From assembly GCA_000499405.2 (NCBI GenBank), contig HG738137.1, positions 14,811,661-14,875,660 of the forward strand: a DNA stretch of 64,000 bases, written 5' to 3'. Below the pieces are notes generated by a model. The model saw only the letters and a program-made list of their open reading frames with translations. It did not search any database and was not told the DNA's origin. This document shows, in pieces, positions 51,901-63,935 of the stretch; the first letter of the stretch is position 1, and the number at the start of each line of letters is the position of its first letter. This DNA is from Onchocerca volvulus. Lineage: Eukaryota > Nematoda > Chromadorea > Rhabditida > Onchocercidae. The position numbers and the translations under genes are program-made.

Positions 51901-54900
51901 CGGTTAATTTCGAAATATGCAATATGCAGATGAAGTTTTGTATAGAAAAATAAAACAAAAAGAAAAAAAGAGAGAAGTCTGGCAAGATTTTTTCACAAAC
52001 AATAAATGGAATTCAGTAAATAGAAGCAAGCATTAAAATAAAATTTTGAAAAAAAAAAAAAAAAAGAATTATGTTTCACATTCTTATTGCTAATATTATT
52101 GAAGTATAGTATCAAATAAGTTTGAATGCTAAGTTTTATTGCATATTTCAGTACGCCTTAGTGCACTTTTTTGAATCCAGAATGACGTTTCAGGCTTTTT
52201 TTTCTGATATTCAGAATGACGCTTAAGGCTCTCTTTGATATTCAGAATGATGTTTAAGGCTTTTTTTTTTTTTTTTTTGATATCTAGAATGATGCTTAAA
52301 GCATTTTACATGAGAAAAACAATCGACAAAATGCAAATTAATTAGGCAAACGAAAAAACTGATATGAAATACATGAATAATTTGATGATGATCCAAAATT
52401 CTGTGTATAAAAATAATTTTGATACATTTATTTATTCTTAACACATATATAAACATTTCTTTATTTATTTTTTATTCTTAATACATATATAAAGTACTTA
52501 TATAAACAATTCAATAAAATATTTTAAATTCCGAATTCGATTTAAATTATTAGCAAACAAAATATTTTTTAAATAATTTAGCAAATTATATAAATGCGCA
52601 GGGAGATAATTTAAAAGTAGAAGTTAACGAAGTAATCTTCGAATAACACAAAAATAAAAGAATACATTTTAGGATGTTATAATTAAGAAAAAAAAAAAAA
52701 GAAAGAAAAACATATATATGAAAAAATTACCACTGTTCGTTCAAATGTTTGCAAATTTTCATCGAATCCACGCTCAGTCTGAAAAAAAAAGAGAAAAATG
52801 ATAAAATAGTAAAATTACCTATCAAATTTTAGCAAATATTAGATTTTTGTCCAAAAATATAAAATATATTTTAAATATAACTACTGTAAATATTCGAAAT
52901 TTTTAAAATATATTTTTATAAAAAATCATGTTATGAAAAAAAAAAGCGAAAAATACTTACAGTCGGTTTCAATAATTATATATATTTTTCTTTTAACTTT
53001 GAAATATACTGTAAGTTAATAAAATGCTTTCCAATTATCCAAAAAAATAAAAAATAAAAAATAATGCAGGTTTCCGGAAAAATTACAAAACTTATTCTTT
53101 AAGTTTCTCTAATCACATATTTTAAATTGATTTGTCTCTTTCGTGACTATTTGAAGCAAATCATCGGTTACCATGCTGTCATGAATAATTTATTTTAAGC
53201 GATAAGAAATATTCGGAAAAAAATTATAAAAATAAAACAGACTTCTATCTGTTTTATTTTAAAAAAATAATTTCGATTGCCGATTCAAATAATATTCAAA
53301 AGTGAATGATAATATTTTGTTAAAATGAAATGAAATTTTAAGACAAGCAATCAATCAGTCATTCCTAATGGTATTTTTAACAATCCAAAAATCTTATTTT
53401 TGAGATGCTCCAAAAGATGATCAATTTCATAATTTAAAAAAAAGAAATGACTTATGAATATATCATTTTTACTGCACTATATACCTGGAATCTGAAATAT
53501 ACATCTACTTAAATTAATTTAGCAATTTCTGATTATACACAAATTAAATGCTGCATCGAAATTGCCAACGAATGAAAAAAAAAGCAAAATAGAAGTAACC
53601 ATAACATGAAAGTTTTCAAAATCAGAGATAATAAAGGCGTTAAAATTATATTGTATTTAAATTCTATTTTATCTCCTAATATAGGGGAACAAACTGTTTT
53701 TTTTTTTTTTAAAACCATCTCTATTATTCGGCGAATTTCTTCCAATAATAATAAATTAGTGAATAGAAAAGGAGTAAAAAAAAAGAAATAAATAAAGGAA
53801 AATATAAGAAATAAATATATTTTATATGAGAAAGCATAGAAGATTAAGAAAATTCTTAAACTTAAGTAAATTATATAAAGTTCTGACATTAAAAAAAAAT
53901 AAGAAAAAAAAAACATTAAACTATCAATTATCATTCTTTAGTGTTCTCAATATACAATGATTGATATTATCACAGGGAGATCTACTGACTAAATTTACGA
54001 AAAACATTTTAAAATTTTATAAAAAAAGAAAAAAAAAGAGAAATCAAACAAAAATCATAGGAAATATTTGAACAAGCTATATTTGACTTAAAAAAAGGAA
54101 ACGAAAAATGCTCTGATAGATGCAAAAATAACTATAAATCCCAATATATACAAAACTATAATTCAATCCTTTCTCATTTCTGGTAAATAATAACTTTCCA
54201 TTTTTTTTTTCGCTATCGCTTATTTCCTAACATGACATAGTATTTTATATTCGCAATAGGAAAAAAATGAAAATCAACAGTAGAGACATGGTCTTTGATA
54301 TTTATAAAGCAGCACCATTATGCCAACATTTATATATATCTAATGAAATGTGACAATATTTGACATTAGGAAATATATTCAAAAAAATTTTCATTTTCAT
54401 GCATTTTTCCAACACTAATATAATAATACTAAAGAAATCTTTATTTGCTTATTTGTTGAGCATTAATTTAGGCTATTAATCCATAATGAACTATGAGAGT
54501 TAACAATATATTGAAATTATTCACATTTCTTATATCGACAGATTACATAAGTTTTTTTTGCTTTTGTTGTACAAATTTAATCAAACTACTACGCAAGAAA
54601 GAAAAATTTGCTAAAAAAAAAAAAAAAAAAAATTTTGATCTATCTTTGGTTGCTGATAGATCAAAATTTTTACTGGATAGTACCAAATTATGATCCTTAG
54701 ATGAGGATCAAAATGTAACAAGTGATATTGGAATATATCCAATAAGCTTGTTTTTACTTGGGAAAATTTTTTGCCAAAACCGCATCTTCTCTTATGGGCA
54801 GATCTCAAACTGTGACAAAAGGCGACTTTTAAAATTAAAAAAAAAAACTGACAGAATGAAAGAAAAAAAAAAAGTGCATAAGAAATTGGAATTCTTTTCT

Positions 54901-57900
54901 TTGAGCTTATTTGCTTTACATAAGTGCATTTTTTTTGATTGGCATTTGCAGTATTTTAAGATAGAATAGAATCAGAAGCGCACCATTAAATTAGCTTTTC
55001 GAATCAATCGTCGTATTGGGAAAGCCATACAGCCCAACATTTGTTTCCGTCTATAAAAAAAAAAAAAGAATGAACAATAATACTGTATGAAAAGCATAGC
55101 AAAATTTCATAATTTATGAATTCAGTTGAAATTTTTATTTTATTACGAGTGCATTAATAATTTTCATTAATATGTCCCAATGATAACTTCATCAGCGAAT
55201 GAATATTAAAATGGTAGTTCATTTGCGAATGCATATTAAAAAGGTGACTAAATTAATCGAAATTATTCAATGGCTGAAATAAAATAAATCGCTTTTGTTT
55301 ACAACAAATTTCAATGAATTAATACACATTCGTTAAATGATGTATATCAAAGAGTAAAGCAAAAAAGTGACACACTGGACAATGAAACATAGAGCAGAAG
55401 TATTTAAAATTCAATGAAATTTACTTAGATATTAATAATAATTTAAAAATAAAAATATCGAAATAAAATCAAAGAAAATAAGAGAAAAAAAGACTTACGC
55501 AGAATTACCCGCATTAGTAATCCATACACTAACGCTCAGTAAATCGTGATGACGATAATGATTTCGCCGTAACTCACTGCAATGTTATGCTAATGCATGT
55601 AAACAAAGCCATAATTAATACTCAAATTTAAATACCCAAATAAATATTTAAATTACCACTTTTTGATTATTTCCTACGTGTAATGCTAATATTTCATTCC
55701 CATAAATATTGCGCCATAAATATTACCGCTAGTATATAAAAATATCATTTCGGAAATATGTTAGAAAATCGATATCTTTTAATCGTCCATTCTATTGATT
55801 ATATTTGAATACTTACAATGTAAAGTTCTCATGAAATTGAGGACGATTGCTAAGAAGCACAAGACGAGTACGAAAGCTTTTCTCCCGATCATTCTGACTG
55901 AAACGATCCTCCGAATATGATCGTATCCGTTTATTGTACACTGGGTTAGGTCTTATTTCAATCTAGGTTAAGATACAGATAAAGAGTCAAAAATTTGTTG
56001 AAAAAAAGTATAATCAAGAGAATTTTCATTCAAATCTCTTTTATGAGATAAACGGTGTTGAAAAAACTTCACAATCTTCTTAATTACCCTTTCATTGCCA
56101 CAAAATAACATTTTTTGGACAATCTATACAAATTGAGATGCTCAAGTTGATAAAAAAAAAAAAGAAGGAAAAAAAATGAATAACATGCAGAAATAAAAAC
56201 TAAAATATTCAGAAACAGAAATGCAAAGAACGGCTGAAACACAAGCAGAAGTCCTAAATTAAAACCGAATGTATTAGGGATGAAAGGTAATGATAAGTTA
56301 AGTTATTACAACATAATATCCAATTAAGACAACCAGAAAAAGCCAACATATAGTTAAATGAATTAATCTAATTCAAATATATGATAAAAGGACCGCAAAA
56401 AGGAGCATCATAGAAAAATCGGGAGAAAACAAGAAAAAACAATGAGAGAGAATATAAAAATTATAGTAGACTAAAGATATTAATTTTAAAACGACCTGGT
56501 ATAAAATTACTTTAAAATGTTTTGGTACATAACTTTTTAAATGACAAAACTTACTCGAACATATGAGGAAGCTTGCGCAATAGCAGGATCCAGAAAATAT
56601 ATCGCTCGTACAACACTGACAGTCAAAAAACATCCAGAAATGGACATAGTCAATTCCAGTTTCCCTTTGCAGCCAATTCGGCGAGCAAACGGCGTTGGTA
56701 GTCCGAAATGATCTGGTTTCCAGTTTATGTTCGACAAGCAGCCACTGGAAAGAATTTCTGATTGCGGTCGACCAAAGTCCTTCCGAGGAGTTTGCTATAA
56801 TTATAATCATTAATAAATTTAATATTCCAAAGATTTATTCAAGTCATCCGACTCAACAGTATAAAATACAAACTAATCTTTACAAACTAAATATATTAGT
56901 TTCATATAATTCATATCTTATTAAATGAAAACATATAGATAATTCCAAGGAGTAAGCAAGATATATTTAAGGAAATTTCAAGTATTCCAACAGTTAAAAC
57001 CATGCGCTTGACAGAAGATCTGTAACTAATAATAAGGATCGAATAAATTAACTGGAAATTTTAAAATTGTCATTTCATGCTTCTCAAAACCTTACATCTA
57101 CTTTGTTAAATTACATAATCATGCGGTGATATGCTTTATAAAATGACCATAAAATTGGCAAATGATTCCTGTATGGAGTATTTGATCGATCTATGGACTT
57201 ATGTTCTAATTTAAATTCAGAAAATCTTTAAAACGATTACCCCTTCAAAAAAACTCGCAGGTCTCTCCAAAGTATCATACATTATATTATTATAAGCACT
57301 AAGAACAGAACTCCGACAGCGCCCAATAGATGACATCGATGTTGCAGGAGTTGATGTTGATATGGTCTGAAAACACCAAAAATCATTCTTTTTTTTCTCA
57401 ACCTTAATTTCTCTTTTTTTTTTTTGAAATTTGATAGCAAATATTGCTTTTTAATTGTACATTAATCTACATTGATTTTATTAAAATTTTTTCTACTAAA
57501 ATGTAATTACCTTCAAATGATGAGGATTTGTTTTTGGTAAACCAATAGAAGTTGTTGTTGATGTAGCTAGTGGGTGCCAATTTCTGGTTAGTTGCAATGA
57601 GGGCACTTTTGGAATATCGTCAGATGTATCATTGATTGGTGATAATTCCTGAAAGATGTCTTCGTTTTTATCTGAAATTTTAACTGAAAAAATTATGCAC
57701 AATGTCCAAAATATAATTAAATGGACATAGTAAGAAGAATGCGCATTAAGATTTCTTAAAACAAACATTAAAAACATAAGTATGCGTCTTTAACTACTTT
57801 CCATCCGTTTCTTGATTACATTAATTGGTTATATTAAACATTTACGGAATATTTTACTTACCTCAATCATGCTCAAACCTCGAAGTAATGAGGGAGGAGG

Positions 57901-59176
57901 AGAGCGATGTCTTCGATCGCTAAATTCAGAATCATCATCTTCATTTGTTGTTTCTGTTTCATAAGATGATGAATGGTCAATCGGCATTAACACTGGTAAT
58001 GATCCATGACGTGTTCGTGCACGAGCTCCAATTCCACAAGGTACTTGACTTCTTCGTGTCCTAAAATGACTCTGGACGAAATATATCAAAAGAAATGCAG
58101 AAAATTAAACGAATCGTCCCGATTAGCTCAAAATATTAATTTGCAACTTAAAAAATTTAGAATTTAAAATTCTTTGGACATCGAATTTCCTGAAATTACG
58201 GATATTTCGAAGAAAAAATAAATAAATAAACCTCATCATCGCAGGCTTATTTATCCAATTGCGGTTGGCACCTCGAGCGACCGGTATTGGCTGGCAAAAG
58301 TCACTATCGGAAGTTATGTCAGAGACACTCTCCATTGCCATATCTTAAATTTCAATCTTTATTACACAAAAATTTTTGACTAATACCAATTTCGGATGAT
58401 GCATCCGAACTTGGCAGGCATATTTTTTGCACCGAAGATTACTTATCGATATTTATTTATCTGACCTTGGACTAGTTCAAACTAATCAAAATAGAACCAA
58501 TAATTCATCGATTTGATTGCCAATGCGGCTTCTTTTTAAAAATTTACCGTGAAGGTCAAGCAAAAATACTACAGATTTAAATGAGAATTGTTTGATGAGT
58601 TTGAAACTTCTCTAAACATTAAAGATGCATTCTCATTGTTCAAAAAAAAAAAAAGAAAAAAAACCACATCAGCAATCTTTGTTAATTTTTTAAATATTTC
58701 GAAAAAAGTTTAAAATAAATAGCACTTTTAATTTGAATCAAATTTGAAATCGAATAGAAAATATGAAATAAACAACGACTTCAACTTTAATCAAGTAAAA
58801 ATTTGAATATATATTAAGACTTCTTTATATTAACATCATTTTCTTAGTACCAATTTTTTCATTCAACTGCAATGCTTAATTAATTAAATTAAATTAAAAA
58901 ATTTGCTAGGAAAAAGTAAAAAGTAAAAATAAAACACCTTTAATTTCTATTCTTTATTTAAAATTTACCAAAAACTTATTAACAATATCTAATTAAGAAA
59001 AATAATTATTGATATATACCTTTATGACAATCATAGAATTCATCCTCGCTTTCTGAACTCAAATTCATTAATATTTCATCCTGCCTTCGTTCATGTCGAC
59101 CGCGTTTTCGTTCATTGTAACGATTCAATGAAAGAGTAGAATGTGAATTGATAAAAACACCATATGGATCATTCAT
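39955..59176 (-). CDS. rgs-7: C2-RGS protein (RGS-7 type), 19 exons, 818 aa
   Basis: RGS domains speed GTP hydrolysis by G-alpha; in C. elegans the C2-RGS protein RGS-7 acts on G-alpha-o in spindle positioning. Exons in transcript order: 59020-59176, 58232-58343, 57862-58060, 57511-57648, 57241-57366, 56555-56794, 55817-55962, 55499-55576, 54984-55050, 52731-52778, 51101-51169, 42984-43122, 42740-42874, 42295-42380, 41559-41671, 41102-41232, 40715-40884, 40219-40451, 39955-40024. Phases close to 2457 nt. Residues 1-285 are Ser/Arg/acid-rich and probably unstructured. The C2 domain is about 286-455: KLELTMSISGCFLTVSVVRA, SYVRIEIRPNPVYNK, DLLSVSVW, MLGCMAFPIRRL, DGDFFLLRPELGER, matching mammalian RGS3. 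It lacks most calcium-binding aspartates. A His/Ser-rich linker follows. The RGS domain is 650-771: WQDSFERLL, FSDENVDFWIECEEF, VNLDSDTR, KDSYRRFLKSKLF; the key asparagines in SDEN and VNLDS are kept. Intron 11 is 8 kb. Orthology to rgs-7 is an inference from the C2+RGS layout. Confidence 0.9.
42875..42983 (-). other. Short intron open in another frame (C2-RGS gene)
   Basis: This 109-base intron runs from donor GTTAGA to acceptor CATTTGCAG and joins exons 12 and 13 in phase. It is open in the frame of exon 13, which makes a false long ORF across it. The intron reading is preferred because exon 12 meets TAG at once without splicing, and because the phase (1+2) closes exactly. Confidence 0.75.
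47745..48125. repeat. Diverged tandem duplication, unit about 215 bp, in intron 11
   Basis: The segment at about 47750-47905 is repeated at about 47966-48122. Shared phrases in order are AGTAATT..ATGAAAATG, AATAAT, TATCAGAA, AAATTCATTTC (or CGTTTC), GGA.TA.TAAT and GATATTC. Many substitutions show it is old. Confidence 0.6.
49333..50003. repeat. Dispersed direct repeat pair, about 170 bp each, in intron 11
   Basis: Copies lie at about 49333-49505 and 49836-50003. Both contain CCTCATGA, then TTTAGATTCATAAC, CAGA.GTT, AAAGAT, TTCTTCC, GGCAT.AAA and ATC.ATCTTAAA in the same order. The copies have diverged and no coding content is seen. Confidence 0.6.
50689..50746. repeat. Hairpin with 22-bp perfect arms in intron 11
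   Basis: ACCATAAATTCATTACATAT plus two bases at 50689-50710 is the exact inverse of 50725-50746, with a 14-base AT loop. It lies in the 8-kb intron of the C2-RGS gene. Confidence 0.85.
52171..52304. repeat. Four-copy tandem repeat in intron 10
   Basis: GATATTCAGAATGACGCTTA followed by AGGC and a T run recurs four times with small changes, the T run varying from about 5 to 20. It lies between exons 10 and 11 of the C2-RGS gene. Confidence 0.8.
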
Positions 59177-59183
59177 TCTCCCC

Positions 59184-59190
59184 CTATATT
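59184..59190 (-). promoter_or_regulatory. Splice acceptor just upstream of the C2-RGS ATG
   Basis: On the minus strand CAATATAG lies 7 bases before ATGAATGATCC, the start of the C2-RGS protein. It may be a spliced-leader acceptor or the end of a 5' UTR intron. If it is a cis-splice site, further 5' exons lie to the right and were not found. Confidence 0.35.
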
Positions 59191-60432
59191 GAATATGATT
59201 TATGATTTATTTTATTTCAAAAATTATTAATTATGCGGAAGTTGAAATATTTGTATAGAAAAAAATCAAATTTTTTATATGCCATTATCTCTTTTGCACT
59301 AAAATAAATGAAACCAAAAATATATATATCCTTATTATTTAAATTTTAATCATTTGCAAACTATGTAAATAATATTTGAAAATTCTACACCAAATAATCA
59401 ATAAAACAAAATAAAATTCCTAAATAAAAAAATTACTTATCGACAATCAATAACTTATCCTAACTTAACATTCCAATGTAAGATGACAAAAATGAAAATT
59501 TAAATTATTTCACTGCTGATAATGATATGCAACAATTTTCAATTTCAAATAATCATTTGAACAAAACTACCAAATGAATGAGTGTAAAATGAAATGAGTT
59601 AAAATAAAAAAGGGAAAAGGCGGAAAAAAAAGAAAAAGGGAAAGGAAAAATCGAAGAAATCATTCATCTGCGCAAAAAAATCAAATGAATCTTTATCGAT
59701 AAAAGAGATAAAATTAAAGAAAGGAAAGAGATGACAAAAAAGATATGTGACGTTTCATTTTCATTCACAGCTTATCTCTAAACATGATCATTACTGTATA
59801 GGTATGTATATTAGTTACTGAACTGGTTTTTTTTCTCCTTTCTTTTTGTAATTAAGATTTAATTTTTGATATCATTCATTTATGCTTATTGAGTATGGTA
59901 ATAATTTCAAAAATTAATGAACAAGGAACAATTGTGAAATGAAAAAATTTAATCGAATACTTTATTTCATATCGCATATAATTTATCATCAAAAAAGACT
60001 TTTTATGTATTTATTTGTTTATTCATATGCTTTTTGCTTTTTTTTTTTTATCAAAATTTTTTCACTTTTTTTTTTTCTCAAATTTATCAAAATTTAATTA
60101 AACAGTTTGTTCATCTAATAAAATTTATAAATATATGGAATTTTTTTTTTGTTGTTCACGTAGCTTTTTTGCAAAATTGCTAAACGTATGATCATTTAAA
60201 AAAAAAAAGTTCGAAAAAGTGATCGTTTTTCTTTTTTTATTTCTTTACGTATTGCATAACTTTTCTAGCAAAACATACTATACATGGTTTTGAGTCTCTC
60301 TCCGTAATTTCATTTAATTCTTGATTTATGCAAGAAAAATCAATTGTTTTCATTGTTTTCACACATAAAATATACGAATTGCTCTTTTAATAATACAGTA
60401 CAGTAAATTCTAGACAGAAAATATTAGCATTA

Positions 60433-60554
60433 CTCAGAAAACACGCACGTACGTGAAATGTTGCTAACATTCAGAAACACGCACGCACGTGAAGTGTTGC
60501 TAACATTCAGAAACACGCACGTACGTGAAATGTTGCTAACATTCAGCAAACACG
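60433..60554. repeat. 36-bp tandem repeat, three copies, ACGT-rich
   Basis: Copies start at 60433 (38 bases), 60471 and 60507, with a partial fourth at 60543. Each reads TCAGAAACACGCACGTACGT then GAAATGTTGCTAACAT, with two changes in copy 2. Copies 1 and 3 contain the palindrome CACGTACGTG; copy 2 contains CACGTG. Confidence 0.92.
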
Positions 60555-61187
60555 ATTTATAAGTGACAAACATTGCTATCCTTAAAAAAGGATATCAAAT
60601 ACAATTTGATAACAAAATCAGCACTATAATTCATATCGATTATGGGAAAGAAAACTTTTTATCCATTTTTTCTTTCATTCATTCTCTCACTTATTTCTTA
60701 TCTCTTTCCCTGCAATAAAATGAACTCTTGACCTTTGCTACATAAAAAGTTGGATTTTATCAATGGCAGTGATAAAATCAGTACATATCACTATCTTCGA
60801 CTAAAATCAACAACATCGGAAACGAGAAATACGTACGTGGAAAGAACACAAAATTAGAAGCAACAAAAACAACATTACTTCTATGTACGTGGCAATAATT
60901 ACGGGATCTTTTTTTAGTTTAAAAAGAATTGAATTCATCTTTTACGTGGCAATGCCGAAAGTTTACGTGGTCGTGGACGTACGTCATCACGGAAAGAATG
61001 TAACAAGAAAAACAAGACACTGGCGTGTAAATGGTGCAATTCACGCTCGTGAAACTAGTCATCCTCGCACTGCTTGTTTAACCGCAACAATTGGCGCCTT
61101 TTCATTATTCATATCAATCGACGTCAATTGTAAATTATTATGTGATGCGAGAAATAGATATTGGAAGAAATAATTAATGATTACGTG
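60446..61187. promoter_or_regulatory. Cluster of TACGTG/CACGTG motifs
   Basis: TACGTG occurs on the plus strand at 60450, 60522, 60834, 60886, 60943, 60964 and 61182, and as CACGTA at 60446 and 60518; CACGTG is at 60486. Several are followed by GCAAT or GT. RCGTG is the core of HIF-type bHLH-PAS sites, and CACGTG is an E-box. The cluster sits 1.3-2.0 kb upstream of the C2-RGS start. A regulatory role is an inference. Confidence 0.4.
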
Positions 61188-61404
61188 GTAATGAGAGAGA
61201 TAGAAGGGAGGGCAACTGAAGGATTCATATGGTATTACTGAGGGATGGACAGAAAGAGGAGGACAAGGCGTAAGAGAAGGTAGAGGAAGACCTTATTAAT
61301 GCGAATTTTGAAAAAATGACCGCCAATGGAGACAAAAAGCTCGAAGAATTTTAATTTCATTCAATTAGCAGCGGATAGGATATGAGATAGAATGAATGGA
61401 CGAT

Positions 61405-61705
61405 TGATGGAATGGAATGGAATGAATCAAATAGAAAGAATGGATGAGTGAAAAGAACTGAGTGAATGAATGATCGAACTGATGGAATGGAATGGAATGA
61501 ATCAAATAGAAAGAATGGATGAGTGAAAAGAACTGAGTGAATGAATGATCGAACTGATGGAATGGAATGGAATGGGTGAAGTAGAAATAACGGATGAGTG
61601 AAAAGAACTGAGTGAATGAATGATCGAACTGATGGAATGAAATAGAATGAATCAAATAGAAAGAATGGATGAATGAAAAGAAACTAAGTGAATGAATGAT
61701 CGAAC
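61405..61705. repeat. 75-bp minisatellite, four copies
   Basis: Copies start at 61405, 61480, 61555 and 61630, the last having one extra base. Each contains GGAATGGAATG, AATAGAAAGAATGGATGAGT, GAAAAGAACTGAGTGAATGA and ATGATCGAAC. As 75 is divisible by three, a repetitive minus-strand frame stays open through it. Confidence 0.95.
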
Positions 61706-63771
61706 TGAATCTATTTCCGCAAACTTTCATTCTTAATTGATTTCAACTGAATTTCAACTTGATAATATTATTTGCAAGCCTTTTTCATTCTTGGAAATTT
61801 TTTACTGATAATCCAGTCCTTAATGATGTGTTATTTAAGTGTAATAATTATTTATTGAATGGAAATTCATATCTTCGCTCATTCTCATTATCTCTCTTGT
61901 AAATCATTTATTATCAATGATAATTTTAATAAATTATGACTACAAATTGATTTCATATTTTATATAAACGGAAAATAAAAACAATACCAAAAAAACAAGT
62001 ATTTTCAAAGATTTGTAAATAAGCATGTTATGAAAATTGCTGCAGAAAATAATTTAAATGATTCACCAATTTTAGCTGATTATTTTAAAAACAAAACAAA
62101 TGGTAAACAAAATTTTGACTGAAAAAAAAAAGTTCAAGGCAAATCTTTCCTTTTTCTTTGAATTTTTTTTTAAAAAATTAAAATCAAATTAATGAATTAT
62201 ATTACCAATACTGGATCAAATTATCAAAATCAAAAGTTTGTTTTGTCGAATTTAAGTTATTATTTCGGTATTTTAAAGAATAGTAAATGATCTTGGAAAT
62301 GAATTTGAGCATAGAAATATCTTTTATACGTATTATCTTTCGCATCATGGTTGATTTGAAATATATGTTACTTATTTTAATGCAGTTATTATAGCATTTT
62401 GATTAAATATAATGATAATTAAATTCAAATTATAGTTTTAAATAATCAATACGTTGGCAAAATATTAACTTTTGTCGGAAAATTTGTTGGCAAAATATCA
62501 ACTATTCAATATGGAATCAATCAATTAATTGTCAGTTCATTAATTGATCGGCAATTAAAGCGATCAATCAATTGGATGAGATCAAGAAAATGAAAAAAAG
62601 GGAACTATAGAAAAAGGTAAGAAAAAAGATGGATAAATTAAATACTAATAATAATGAACAATTTTAAACGGTCAATAAAGACTTTACTTCTAGTATAGGA
62701 TCAAACATTGAAAAGATGAATTTCATCATTCTTTTTCTTACAATTAATTATTATTTTGCTTCGTATTTCTATAATTTAACAATTTATCATGATATGTTAA
62801 AAATAATACAGACGAAACGTAAAAAGGATTTTACAGATTTTTTAAAAATATTTTCAAAATTTTAAAATCTGAATTTAAAAAAAAAAAATCTGCATAAAAG
62901 GCAAGAAGTAGTTTCACTTCCTATAATATGTCGAAAATAATAGAGGATGAAAGATGAAAAGAATTTTATTTCCAAAATTTCAAAAAAATGAAGGTTAAAT
63001 TAAAAAAAAAAAAAAAAAAGAAAAGTTTGCATAATATGCAAGATATATTAAAAATCATCATGAATTAAATGTAAAAATGAATTTTACAGTTTTTAAAATA
63101 AAATTTTCGAAATTTCAAAATCTTAAAACTTAAATTTGAAAAATGTTTGCATAATAAGCAAGAAGCAATTTGACACATTTAAAATGATTTTAGTAGATAA
63201 ATAATGGCGGGTAGTACGAGAACTGGCAAAGAATCAACTCAATTTACGGAGCACTTCCGTTAATCGGTTCTATCAAATGCTTAAGAAATAATTTTGTCTA
63301 ACAAAGGAACATGATAGCCGATCTTCCCATCGTCCAGCTGTCCATTTCGATCAACGATTTTTCGGCCATTTCATTATTTTCAGAAAATTTTCCTCTCTTC
63401 TCCAGCGAGACAAGTCATTTGTCTGATATTGACCCTTCCCTACCCATTAGTCGCCAGCCATAATCTTATTGAAAATTATAAAAATTTATGTTTACTACCT
63501 AATTTGCAAATTTAAGAAAATTCATTTCACCACCTAGTACGTAAATAAAATTTTTAGTAAATTAAGTGGTGGAATAAATCCTCATAATTTTCAATAAACA
63601 AAAGATTATCATATAAAATACCATATTAAATTGGTACTGGAATTCCTACAGGATTGTATCGTTATACAAAATTTCGAGAAGTTATTAAAATATTGTTGAT
63701 GTCGAAAAAATCTGAAAGATAATTATTGTAAACAAGAGATGTTAAAGGGATCAACAAGCGAATTATGTTTA

Positions 63772-63935
63772 CCGCCAAAAGGATAAGTATTTTTGCCGCC
63801 AAAATGCTCCGATTAACAAAAAAACAAAGAAAGGTAAACCAAGTATAAGGCGACACGTTGGAGATCAGAAAAAGAGGAGGAGTCCCGAAAGGATTTAAAA
63901 GGTTCGGATTTTGGAGTAAGTTTGGTTCAAGTTAG
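63772..63935 (+). promoter_or_regulatory. Possible promoter of a gene beyond the window
   Basis: Two CCGCCAAAA motifs (63772-63780 and 63796-63804; inverse TTTTGGCGG, E2F-like) are followed by a TTTAAAAGG box near 63893 and then a less AT-rich stretch with repeated TTCGAGTTC phrases. The order would suit a plus-strand start near 63920, but no coding sequence is seen before the window ends. Confidence 0.2.

Noticed and set aside
53533..53934. Minus-strand ORF of 133 codons rich in F, L, I and Y
   Set aside because: It arises from T-rich intron sequence between exons 9 and 10 of the C2-RGS gene, with no domain or splice support.
56373..56810. Minus-strand ORF of 145 codons
   Set aside because: It is an alternative frame over C2-RGS exon 6, whose true frame encodes the C2 core.
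57649..57777. Extension of C2-RGS exon 4 upstream through SDKNEDIFQ
   Set aside because: Two earlier CAG acceptors (35 and 23 bases upstream) exist but would break the phase with exon 3. Only the acceptor at 57649-57651 fits.
40673..59176. Splitting the C2 and RGS parts into two separate genes
   Set aside because: Exon phases join exactly across the 8-kb intron, and proteins with C2 followed by RGS are known (RGS3, RGS-7). An RGS-only isoform is kept as a finding instead.
60883..61173. Plus-strand ORF of 96 codons
   Set aside because: It overlaps the TACGTG-rich region, has no domain, no splice context, and its open state comes from locally higher GC.
61365..61730. Minus-strand ORF of 121 codons with repeated FHQFDHSFTQ phrases
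   Set aside because: It is the translation of a 75-bp minisatellite whose unit length is divisible by three.
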